A model generated the notes under the pieces. That model saw only the letters and a list, made by a program, of their open reading frames with translations, had not been told where the DNA came from and did not search any database. From assembly GCA_934281515.1 (NCBI GenBank), contig CAKQXG010000003.1, forward strand, positions 1 to 47,076: a stretch of DNA of 47,076 nt. The letters are read 5' to 3'. A program made the translations under genes and the position numbers. This DNA is from an uncultured Clostridia bacterium. GTDB taxonomy: Bacteria; Bacillota; Clostridia; Christensenellales; CAG-314. Positions 1 through 7,640 of this stretch are shown one piece after another. Numbering within the stretch: the first letter of the stretch is position 1; each line of letters opens with the position of its first letter.

Positions 1-1106
1 ATCATTGCAGGAATCATTCTGCCTTTGCCGTCCTTGCCTGCGTAGATGAAGTCGTCCTGCGCATCGCGTTGGCTGTAGGTACCGAAAGCCGTTTTTTCGT
101 TGTGATACTTACTTGTCTTAATCAACTTTTCGATAAAGCTCAATCCGTAGTAAATACCTGCCTGACGGAACACGTCGTAACCGTTGTTGTCGCTTATGGT
201 CGTTGCTGCGTCGTCGAGCACGACTTTTCCGTTGCCGTCGATGCTGATTTTGCCGTTGGCATCAAATGCGACAAGTTTCTCGCTGCCACTGAAATTGATA
301 CGGCGAGAAATATTTTCCGAGCCTTCGTAGTCGGCGACAAGCGTTTCGAGCAATCCTTCCAGGTGCTGCGCGGCATAGGTGCCGGGCCAGCTGACGGGAG
401 TGTATTCCTGGTAAGCGGCGATTTTGTCGCATAGCTTAAAGAATTGGTCGTAGGTTTGCGGCAAACCGTCGTCGTAGTCGCCGACAATGCCGTTGGGACC
501 GGGTCCCTTAACCTTGTCTTTGACGCGCTTTTCGCAAATCATCTCTCCCGCGGCATTGAAGTACCAATCGTTTTCGTCAAACAACTCGGCGTTGTAGATA
601 AGACCGTAACTGCCGGAATAACCCGGTACGGCGTAGTATTTGTTGTTGATTTTTAAGCCGTCTTTTTGTTGAGCGGTCATCTTGCTTTCGATGGAAACGC
701 CTTTTTCGTAAGGATTTTCGTCGGTGATGTAATTTGTGATGTCGGTAAACAGCTTTTCGGTGTAGTAGCTGTAATACGGCACGCCTTCGAGGAAAAACAC
801 TTCGTTGATTTTGTCGCCGCGGATTTCCGAAACAGACAAGTTGCTTTGACGGTACTGCGGTATGATTTGTATACCTTTCTTGCCCTTTTCGAATTCGCGA
901 TCCTTGTTAAGTTCCTCGTACTCCTTCTTGGACTGCTTAAACCACTCAGTGCCGAAACCCCACTGCGCCACGTACACATACAGTTGCGTTTTTGTGTCAT
1001 CTATTTCTTCTCCGTTGTCGGGATCAACGATAGGTTGGCATGCCACAAGCGCGGCAAATACCAACAGCAAAACCATTGCTAACGAAAAGAATCTGATTTT
1101 GTTCAT
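1..1106 (-). CDS. Sugar ABC transporter substrate-binding lipoprotein (3' end cut by window)
   Basis: Extracellular solute-binding protein that would deliver a sugar or oligosaccharide to a CUT1-type ABC importer. About 368 residues are visible and the C-terminus lies beyond the left edge. The N-terminus has a short basic stretch, a hydrophobic core and a lipobox ending in Cys23 (ALVAC), so it is a membrane-anchored lipoprotein. Residues 40-45 (TKTQLY) and the sequence after them resemble the binding protein at 21036-22715, including the YDDG-P-TYD region, so the two are paralogues. The start is fixed by AAGGAG nine bases upstream. It begins 6 bp after the stop of the GH78 gene, so the two are cotranscribed; a rhamnose-containing ligand is an inference from that. 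Permeases would be expected beyond the window. Confidence 0.88.
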   Translation of the reverse strand, partial: MNKIRFFSLAMVLLLVFAALVACQPIVDPDNGEEIDDTKTQLYVYVAQWGFGTEWFKQSKKEYEELNKDREFEKGKKGIQIIPQYRQSNLSVSEIRGDKINEVFFLEGVPYYSYYTEKLFTDITNYITDENPYEKGVSIESKMTAQQKDGLKINNKYYAVPGYSGSYGLIYNAELFDENDWYFNAAGEMICEKRVKDKVKGPGPNGIVGDYDDGLPQTYDQFFKLCDKIAAYQEYTPVSWPGTYAAQHLEGLLETLVADYEGSENISRRINFSGSEKLVAFDANGKISIDGNGKVVLDDAATTISDNNGYDVFRQAGIYYGLSFIEKLIKTSKYHNEKTAFGTYSQRDAQDDFIYAGKDGKGRMIPAM

Positions 1107-1112
1107 ACTTGT

Positions 1113-3398
1113 TCACTCCTTAATTCCGTTTGTTGCAAAGACGACTTCGTTGTCGCCTTGTTGTAAAGGGATTTCTCCCTCGGGTAGCCTTATTTTGCCG
1201 ACAAACCCGACATTGCGTACCGTCAGAGTGTTATTTGTGTCGGTGCGTTGCCAGGCGACGGTTATGCGCTTGTCGCCGTTTGCGTAGGATGTTTCCGCAT
1301 GGGTAACGAGTTGCGTTTGCGGCAGGGTAACCAGTACTTCGTTTGCCGAACGGACGTCTAGTCCGCCGATAACTCTGTAAAACCAACCCACTACGCTACC
1401 CCAGAAGTGATGATTGAGGGAATCGAGCTTTTGCCCGTTGCTACGCCACATCGCGCCGTCATCGCGCAGTTTGTAGAAAGCTTCCCACAGCGTGGTTGCG
1501 CCGTTGGCAAGCATGTATCCGTAGGACGGGTAGTCGGGGCCGACAATCGACCTGACGGCAATGTCGGTGTCACCGAACATTGTCAATGCGTCAAACAGAT
1601 GCTTTGCGCCGATAACCCCCACCTTAAAGCGACAGTTACGCACTTTTAACAGCCTTAACAGGTCGGCATAAGCCTGCGTCTGCTCGTCGGCGTTCAGTGC
1701 GCCGCTTGTAATTGCCATGGCAAGTGCCGTTTGCGTTTGCACAGTGATACGTCCTTCATTGACGTAATTGTTGCGGAACGCCTGCGTAAAACGTTGCTTT
1801 GCCGCCTGCGCAGTTGTCGTTTGCCTTGCATGGTCACCCTGCAAACCGCCAAGCATATGCAGCGTTTTGTTTGCCATGTCAAGCAACGTAAGTGCGTTTG
1901 TGTACTGCACCGGCGTGGAGTATTCGTGGCTTTGCTCGCTTTCCGCCTCGCACCAATCGCCCAAGCCAAAGTCGACAAGACCGTCGGCATTTGTAACGGA
2001 GAAGATAAAATCGAAGTACCGCAATATGGTCGGCAACGTTTGCTCTACAACCGACGTATCTCCGCAAAAGCGGTACAATTGGTAAGGTATTTCCGTAATA
2101 ACGCAGTCCCAGGTAGGTCCGTTGCCCCACTTAAATCCCCAACCGTAGGTGGGGACTATGCCCGGCATCATACCGTCGGAGCGTTGCGCTTTGCAAACGT
2201 TTACAAGCCATTCGGCAAGCGTTTTGCCACAGTCGAAGTTGTACAGAAACTGCTCGGCAGACAGTGCCGCGTCGGCGGTCCAGCCATTCTTTTCCCTCTG
2301 CGGACAGTCTGTCGGTATGTAAAACAGGTTGGACAAGTCGCTACGCAAAGTAATGTCGTATATGCGGTTGAGCGTTGGGTCGCTGCAATTAAAGTTCGCT
2401 CTTTGCTTGACATCACTGTGCAACACCACGTATTGCAATGCGTCGACGGTGGCTTGCTCGGACGTCAACCCCGTCACATAAACGTAGCGGAATCCGTGGT
2501 AAGTAAAAGACGGAGTCCATGTTTGCCAACCGTCTACGCAAATGTACTCGTCGTGTTGAACGTAGTTCCACTTGTAGTTGTCGCAAACAAAATCGCACAC
2601 AATGTTGTCCTTATTGAGTTTGCCGTCGATTACCACCTCGCCGAAGTCAAGCGTTATCTTTTGTCCGTTTGCGCCGTTTACACGCAAGCACACCACGCCG
2701 GCATTGTTTTCGCCGAAGTCATAGATGTACCCGTCGCCCGACGGAATTACGCTTTTAGCGTAAAAACGACGTTGTTCCCGTATCGGCTCGACGTTGCACT
2801 TGCGCAGTTCGCCGGCCGGAGCCTCCGCAACAATAGGCTTGTTGCAACCCGACAGCGGTTTGTCCGAGGGAGCAAAAAGTTCGGCGCGATACAGACGTGC
2901 GTCGTAGCGTTCCCCTGCGCGTATGTCGTCAAACGTGATTGCCGAGGCGTACGTTTCAAACGACGTGTCCGATTCAATCGTTTGCTTGCCGTCACATGTC
3001 AGCGTAAGTGCGAAACACGGCGCACGACGGAACGGCGACGACTCGAATTGCCATATGTCGAAGTCGATCGCGTTGGCAAAGCCGTTGCCAAGCACCACGC
3101 ACACCACATTGTCTGCGTCTGCAACCAGTACAGAAGCGACATCGTACTCGTCGTAGTAAACAGTGTCGTTGTAGTTGCTTATGTACGGCGCAAGGTGACC
3201 TTTGGTAATCTCCTCGCCGTTTACATACAGCCGATACAACCCCACGCACGCAATGCGCAGCAAGGCGGCTTGCGGCTTGTCGTTTAGTCGAAATTGCTTT
3301 CTAAACAACGGTGCGTTGACGTGTTTTTGCCGAGTGCCGAACTCCTTGCTTGCGGCAATATAAATGAACTTGTCGATTTGTGAATGTTGAGCTTTCAT
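1113..3398 (-). CDS. GH78 alpha-L-rhamnosidase
   Basis: Cytoplasmic glycoside hydrolase (no signal peptide) predicted to remove terminal alpha-L-rhamnose from imported oligosaccharides or glycosides by an inverting mechanism. At 761 residues it is within the family range. N-terminal beta-sandwich domains (about residues 20-330, with YDFGENNAG near 226-234) precede an (alpha/alpha)6 barrel. The barrel carries the family signature DCPQREKNGWTADA at 364-377, where Asp364, Glu369 and Asp376 match known active-site acids, and ATTLWE ending at Glu639, which matches the second catalytic glutamate. The SLNHHFWG motif near 660-667 is also typical. It is the first gene of a transcript driven from the divergent promoter region at 3399-3639, and is followed after 6 bp by a sugar-binding lipoprotein. 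The family assignment is strong; the exact aglycone is unknown. Confidence 0.92.
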   Translation of the reverse strand: MKAQHSQIDKFIYIAASKEFGTRQKHVNAPLFRKQFRLNDKPQAALLRIACVGLYRLYVNGEEITKGHLAPYISNYNDTVYYDEYDVASVLVADADNVVCVVLGNGFANAIDFDIWQFESSPFRRAPCFALTLTCDGKQTIESDTSFETYASAITFDDIRAGERYDARLYRAELFAPSDKPLSGCNKPIVAEAPAGELRKCNVEPIREQRRFYAKSVIPSGDGYIYDFGENNAGVVCLRVNGANGQKITLDFGEVVIDGKLNKDNIVCDFVCDNYKWNYVQHDEYICVDGWQTWTPSFTYHGFRYVYVTGLTSEQATVDALQYVVLHSDVKQRANFNCSDPTLNRIYDITLRSDLSNLFYIPTDCPQREKNGWTADAALSAEQFLYNFDCGKTLAEWLVNVCKAQRSDGMMPGIVPTYGWGFKWGNGPTWDCVITEIPYQLYRFCGDTSVVEQTLPTILRYFDFIFSVTNADGLVDFGLGDWCEAESEQSHEYSTPVQYTNALTLLDMANKTLHMLGGLQGDHARQTTTAQAAKQRFTQAFRNNYVNEGRITVQTQTALAMAITSGALNADEQTQAYADLLRLLKVRNCRFKVGVIGAKHLFDALTMFGDTDIAVRSIVGPDYPSYGYMLANGATTLWEAFYKLRDDGAMWRSNGQKLDSLNHHFWGSVVGWFYRVIGGLDVRSANEVLVTLPQTQLVTHAETSYANGDKRITVAWQRTDTNNTLTVRNVGFVGKIRLPEGEIPLQQGDNEVVFATNGIKE

Positions 3399-3479
3399 AA
3401 GTCAAATACGACGCAAAAAATCGTCACGAAAGGCGACATTGCCGCGCTTACGGGATACACTGTGCCATTTTCCGAAAAC

Positions 3480-3508
3480 ATTATACCATTTACCGCTGTG
3501 TCATTCAA
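3480..3508 (-). promoter_or_regulatory. Sigma-A-type promoter for the GH78 operon
   Basis: Read on the minus strand: TTGAAT (3508-3503), a 17-base spacer, then a perfect TATAAT (3485-3480), about 80 bases upstream of the GH78 start codon. It lies back to back with the plus-strand promoter for the AraC gene, so one regulator could control both directions. Confidence 0.6.
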
Positions 3509-3561
3509 TATTGTTTCGTCCCATATTCATATGGTTTTGTCACTTTTTTTGCTCAAAACGG

Positions 3562-3590
3562 TTGACTTCGCGAGTTTTTGATAGCATAAT
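3562..3590 (+). promoter_or_regulatory. Sigma-A-type promoter for the AraC regulator
   Basis: TTGACT (3562-3567), a 17-base spacer and CATAAT (3585-3590), 50 bases ahead of the AraC start codon. The match to the consensus and the spacing are good. The 54-base interval between this and the opposing promoter is the likely place for AraC binding sites, but I could not define an operator by eye. Confidence 0.6.
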
Positions 3591-3639
3591 TGTAATGTAA
3601 CATCATCAATGCGACAGTTTGTTTACACTCGAGAAAACT

Positions 3640-4470
3640 ATGATAAAAAAATACTTTATAGAAAACGTAAGAGTTCTTTTGCGCGACAAAAACAACGTGA
3701 CGGCACAGTTTTGGATCAACACAACCGACTTCCGCGCCATGCACAGTCACGAAGACTATTGGGAGTTTTCCGTTGTAACGGACGGAACAATCTACAACCA
3801 TCTGAACGGCAAAACATTTGTCTGCACTCCGGGAACGCTGTTTTACTGCACGACAAAGGATGTCCACAACCTGACAAGCGAAGACAAAAACGTTCGCTAC
3901 GTCAACTTTACCGTTGCGTTGCCCACCATGTTGCAGTTGCTTGCGCCCCTGTCGGCACGTACCATAGACAAGCTGTACCGCAACGACCATGTATATGCTT
4001 TGCCTACCGGTATGTTTTCGGCAATAGACAGCACATTGCACACCGCAAACCTGATTCCGCCGGAGCAATATGAGAAATCCAACGACATAATCGTATCGCA
4101 AATAATGGATTTTTTGCAATTCATTGTCATCAGATTACAATCCGAGGACAACCCAAATGAGCCTGCATGGATACGAACTCTCAACGAAATGAAACATGGA
4201 GAGGACTTTTTTACATATACGGTGGATGACCTTTGCCGCAAACTGAACTACTCTCGCATGCAACTGAGCCGCTTGTTCAAACAGCACTTCGGCACGACGC
4301 CGCACGACTACTTGCTTGCCAATAGATTGTTGTACGCACAAAACCTGCTTACCAACACCGACCTTAATACAATAGAAATCGCTCACGCCGTGGGCTACTC
4401 CAACCTGGCGCAGTTCAACATAGTGTTCAAAAACAAATTCGGAGTAACCCCCGGGCAATACAGAAAGTAG
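3640..4470 (+). CDS. AraC-family transcriptional regulator with cupin sensor domain
   Basis: Predicted sugar-responsive activator of the divergent GH78 and binding-protein operon. The N-terminal half has the AraC-ligand cupin pattern (HSHEDYWEF, then GTLFYC and DVHNL), expected to bind the inducer. The C-terminal 100 residues carry two helix-turn-helix motifs: VDDLCRKLNYSRMQLSRLFK, then IEIAHAVGYSNLAQFNIVFK with the closing FGVTPGQYRK signature. I chose the ATG at 3640 (276 residues) over an in-frame TTG 21 bases upstream because a GAG lies seven bases before the ATG and the fold starts there. The gene converges on the YesL-like gene, with a bidirectional terminator between them. The regulatory target is inferred from position. 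Confidence 0.88.
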   Translation: MIKKYFIENVRVLLRDKNNVTAQFWINTTDFRAMHSHEDYWEFSVVTDGTIYNHLNGKTFVCTPGTLFYCTTKDVHNLTSEDKNVRYVNFTVALPTMLQLLAPLSARTIDKLYRNDHVYALPTGMFSAIDSTLHTANLIPPEQYEKSNDIIVSQIMDFLQFIVIRLQSEDNPNEPAWIRTLNEMKHGEDFFTYTVDDLCRKLNYSRMQLSRLFKQHFGTTPHDYLLANRLLYAQNLLTNTDLNTIEIAHAVGYSNLAQFNIVFKNKFGVTPGQYRK

Positions 4471-4612
4471 TCATTGCGACAAATCGACCCGAACAGGCAA
4501 ACTCGCATAAAATGTGCCGACAAACGCACCGTAAAACATACTTGCAAAACCCTTTTTGTCGTCAAAAATGTCACGAAATTTTGCATACGTATATAATTTT
4601 CTATTACCGATT

Positions 4613-4670
4613 ACAAAAAAAAAAGACTTTCAGCCTTGCTCGTAAAATCAAGCGGCCGAAAGCCTTTTTG
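4613..4670. terminator. Bidirectional intrinsic terminator
   Basis: An A-run (4614-4624) is followed by an imperfect stem (AGACTTTCAGCC at about 4624-4635 paired with GGCCGAAAGCCT at about 4654-4665; two mismatches; inner CTTG/CAAG pairing) and a T-run. It sits between the converging AraC (+) and YesL-like (-) genes and can serve both strands. Confidence 0.75.
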
Positions 4671-4742
4671 TTATAGATTTTGTCAACAAACGTTCGATAT
4701 AACGACGAAACACACTACCACAAACGGAATGCAACGATATTT

Positions 4743-5570
4743 TTACGTGCGCCACACGCCGCGATCGACAAGATCGGGGTAATTTTGCGCATTGACGTAC
4801 TTGTCCAAAGCCGAACATACATACAAAAACCACGCAAGTATACCGACGGGCAAAATCAGTACAAATATTACTTTTGCGACGTATCTGCCGACGAAGGACG
4901 GAAACGAATCCAACCACACATACGCAGTAGCAACCAATGCCGCAACTATCGACAACGGAACCGTCTTGAAGTACACCATTGCCGAGTTGGTAAACGTGTT
5001 CCAGAAGCCATGCTTGTACACGGCAATTTGCACAAGCGCATGCAAAGCAATTGGCAAAATAAGCAAAACAAACATACACAGTGGTACGAAACTTACAAAG
5101 CCTATGTCAAATTGCATAACCGCAAGGTTTGCCGCGTTAAGTACACCGAGCAGGGCAAAAACAATCAGATAGGCTCCGACATTTTGTCTTACACCAACGG
5201 CAAAGTCTTGCCAAAACGGCGTAGGTTGCAACCATGCCAACTGCCGTATTTGTCGCATAACGCCCGACAAACCGACGGAGAAGATGAGGTAACTTGCCAC
5301 ATTAAACAACGGCACGGCAAGGTTTATCACGCCGACGATTTGCTTGTACTGCTCTTCTGTGATTTGACCCGAGCTGTATTGCTCGTCAAGAGTCAACACC
5401 GACAAATCGGCATACAACCGCACTGCGAAAAATGGCAAAGAAAATGCCAACAACACCAAGCCGCAGAGCAGCAGTCGCCACCAATGCGTGCGCATGCGGT
5501 CCTCGAACACCTCCCACCGATTGTGCGGCAAACCGTATTTTTCACTTTTATTTTCTTGTTCGTTTTTCAT
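4743..5570 (-). CDS. YesL/DUF624-like integral membrane protein
   Basis: A 275-residue membrane protein with about five or six hydrophobic segments (near residues 33-52, 83-102, 130-150, 155-178, 200-218 and 230-252) and a charged N-terminus. The layout and the segment with FWQDFAVGVRQN at about 138-149 resemble the YesL/DUF624 family, whose members commonly sit next to sugar ABC transporter genes; their biochemical role is not established. It has its own promoter and is monocistronic, ending at the shared terminator at 4613-4670. An AGGA lies six bases before the ATG. The DUF624 call is tentative; that it is a polytopic membrane protein is clear from hydrophobicity. Confidence 0.6.
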   Translation of the reverse strand: MKNEQENKSEKYGLPHNRWEVFEDRMRTHWWRLLLCGLVLLAFSLPFFAVRLYADLSVLTLDEQYSSGQITEEQYKQIVGVINLAVPLFNVASYLIFSVGLSGVMRQIRQLAWLQPTPFWQDFAVGVRQNVGAYLIVFALLGVLNAANLAVMQFDIGFVSFVPLCMFVLLILPIALHALVQIAVYKHGFWNTFTNSAMVYFKTVPLSIVAALVATAYVWLDSFPSFVGRYVAKVIFVLILPVGILAWFLYVCSALDKYVNAQNYPDLVDRGVWRT

Positions 5571-5653
5571 AGGAATCCTGACACTACTCTTAAAAAGCGA
5601 TATAACGACACGTTGATATCGCCGGGAAATCTAAGCCAATCGCTACGCTAATT

Positions 5654-5682
5654 AGTATACCATACTTTTGCCATCATTTCAA
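5654..5682 (-). promoter_or_regulatory. Sigma-A-type promoter for the YesL-like gene
   Basis: On the minus strand: TTGAAA (5682-5677), a 17-base spacer and TATACT (5659-5654), about 85 bases upstream of the start codon at 5570. The -35 hexamer resembles that of the GH78 promoter (TTGAAT). Confidence 0.55.
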
Positions 5683-6057
5683 GTTAATTTAGACAGTTTC
5701 GATTGCCTCACCTTGCAAACGTAGGAATTGTTTGCAGCAGCACTCGATCGCACTGCAGGACAAAACTTTATGCCATTTTTGGTGTAAGACTTTTGTTATT
5801 CTAGGCTTGATTGTTTTTAATGCTTTGAATTGACAATAAATATTACTTCAAAAAGCACCAAAAAAACATGAGATGAGCCAAAAAAATGGACAAAATTTAA
5901 TACCAAACGGTTTACGAACGAACCGAATATTTCATCGGATTTATTCTTACTCAAAACACGATGTCTTGTCCCGTTACAAACAACACTGTGACAATGCAGG
6001 CGCTACGTTCATACGGAATGTAACCCATCAGGACAAACAACCATACACATTAGTCAA
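5683..6057. other. Gene-free A+T-rich spacer
   Basis: About 375 bases between the YesL-like promoter and the xylB terminator. A 79-codon plus-strand reading frame (5873-6112) runs through it, but it has no convincing ribosome binding site, reads through the terminator hairpin and resembles nothing I know. I see no RNA gene or repeat here. Confidence 0.5.
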
Positions 6058-6096
6058 CAAACAACAAAACAGCCGTTGGATGGCTCCGACGGCTGC
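6058..6096 (-). terminator. Intrinsic terminator of the xylB operon
   Basis: On the minus strand a perfect 7-bp stem (CAGCCGT at 6095-6089, ACGGCTG at 6076-6070) with a 12-base loop is followed by a T-rich tail TTTTGTTGTTTG. It lies just past the xylB stop codon and closes the long operon beginning at 23342. Confidence 0.8.
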
Positions 6097-6114
6097 AATG
6101 CGTAAAATATAAAG

Positions 6115-7638
6115 TTAAATCGAAAGCGTTTTTAATAACGGGTACAACTTTGTAAAAAATTCGTATTTCTCTCGGTATCTTGCAACATTTTGCGGATCGG
6201 GCAAAATTGTTTGTTTTACGGACACTATTTGCTTGGTTGCTTCGGCAACGTCACGATACACACCGCAACCTACCATTGCCAGGATTGCCGCGCCGTAGCT
6301 CGGGCCTTGTTCTGTTGTCAAAATATATACGGGAATTCCTAGTGCGTCTGCAAAAATTTGTCGCCAAGCGCCACTACGTGCACCGCCGCCGCAAAGGTTG
6401 GTAGACGTAATTTCCAATCCGTTTGCCTTGGCAACTTCGTAGCAATCGCGTATGGCAAAGGCAACGCCTTCCATAACCGCACGGCTCATTTGTGCACGAG
6501 TCGTAGTTGCGGTAAGTCCTACAAACGCGCCTTTGGCGTTGACATCGTTGTGCGGACTACGTTCGCCGCTGAGATAGGGCAAAAAGATCACGTTGCCGCT
6601 GTCGACGTTTGCCAATTGCCGTTCGTCGGTTGCGTAGTCGTCGGTGTCAAGTATATCTTCCAGCCACCACTTACGGCAACTTGCCGCCGACAAAATACAG
6701 CTCATCAAGTGCCACTTGCCGTTGGCGTGCGCAAAGCTGTGCAATGCGTTGTTACCGTCTACGCTAAACTTGTCTTGACAAACAAATATAGTGCCGCTTG
6801 TACCTAGAGATACGTTACAGTCGCCGTCGTTTACCGTTCCCGTGCCTATTGCCGCCGCGGCGTTGTCCCCTGCGCCTATTACCACCTTCACACCATCGAA
6901 CATACCGAAACGTGCGGCAATGTCGTGTTTTACCGTGCCTATTACATCATAGCTTTCGTGCAATTCGGGCAGGTTTTGTAACGAAATTCCGCATACGTTT
7001 GCCATTTTTTGCGACCAACACTTGTTTTTGACATTCAACAACAGAGTGCCGCTCGCATCGCTGTAATCCGTTGCGACAACGCCCGACAAGTAGTATGCAA
7101 GGTAGTCCTTGGGCAACATAATCTTGTCTATCCTTGCAAAGTTGTCGGGTTCGTTTTCTTTGAGCCACAACAACTTCGGCGCGGTAAACCCTGCAAAAGC
7201 AACGTTGCCCGTAAGCTCGGACAGCGTTTGTTTGCCAACAACCTCGTTGAGATATGCCGTCTGTTTTTCAGTGCGACCGTCGTTCCACAGTATGCAAGGA
7301 CGTATCACTTCGCCGTGCTTGTCCAATGCGACAAGTCCGTGCATTTGTCCGCCGAAAGATATACCTTTGACGCACTTTGCAATTTTTAGCGTGCCTTTTT
7401 CGCTAGTTAAACACTCGTAATTGTTGCAAGCATTACAATCCTTGCCCACGCAAATCAACTCGGCAAGAACCTTGTGTAGCGCAACAATCCAGTCGGACGG
7501 ATTTTGCTCCGTCCAACCGTTTTGCGGATAAATTACGTTGTATGTCGCCGTTGCCCGGCGCACTATTGTGCCTTGCTCGTCGGTCAGAATGCTCTTCATT
7601 GCCGACGTACCAAGGTCGACACCTATGTAGTAGCTCAT
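6115..7638 (-). CDS. xylB: Xylulokinase (FGGY family)
   Basis: ATP-dependent kinase predicted to phosphorylate D-xylulose to D-xylulose 5-phosphate, the entry to the pentose phosphate pathway. The 507 residues are the usual length. Visible motifs are the N-terminal phosphate-binding GVDLGTSAMKS (6-16), SFGGQMHGLV (94-103), the GAGDNAAAAIG loop with catalytic Asp258, SLGTSGTIF (277-285) and FLPYLSGERSPHND. The last is typical of xylulokinase, so I prefer it over other FGGY kinases, though an unusual pentulose remains possible. A cysteine-rich stretch at residues 63-89, just before the SFGGQMHG motif, is odd. The gene starts 2 bp after the GH20 stop with no clear ribosome binding site, suggesting translational coupling, and is the last gene of its operon. 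Confidence 0.88.
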   Translation of the reverse strand: MSYYIGVDLGTSAMKSILTDEQGTIVRRATATYNVIYPQNGWTEQNPSDWIVALHKVLAELICVGKDCNACNNYECLTSEKGTLKIAKCVKGISFGGQMHGLVALDKHGEVIRPCILWNDGRTEKQTAYLNEVVGKQTLSELTGNVAFAGFTAPKLLWLKENEPDNFARIDKIMLPKDYLAYYLSGVVATDYSDASGTLLLNVKNKCWSQKMANVCGISLQNLPELHESYDVIGTVKHDIAARFGMFDGVKVVIGAGDNAAAAIGTGTVNDGDCNVSLGTSGTIFVCQDKFSVDGNNALHSFAHANGKWHLMSCILSAASCRKWWLEDILDTDDYATDERQLANVDSGNVIFLPYLSGERSPHNDVNAKGAFVGLTATTTRAQMSRAVMEGVAFAIRDCYEVAKANGLEITSTNLCGGGARSGAWRQIFADALGIPVYILTTEQGPSYGAAILAMVGCGVYRDVAEATKQIVSVKQTILPDPQNVARYREKYEFFTKLYPLLKTLSI

Positions 7639-7640
7639 AT

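Noticed and set aside
1731..3287. 518-codon open frame on the plus strand
   Set aside because: It lies opposite the GH78 gene, has biased low-complexity translation rich in Val and Arg, no ribosome binding site and no family resemblance; it is a shadow of the real gene.
5873..6112. 79-codon possible small gene in the spacer upstream of the YesL-like gene
   Set aside because: No credible ribosome binding site, it reads through the xylB terminator stem, and its translation resembles nothing known.
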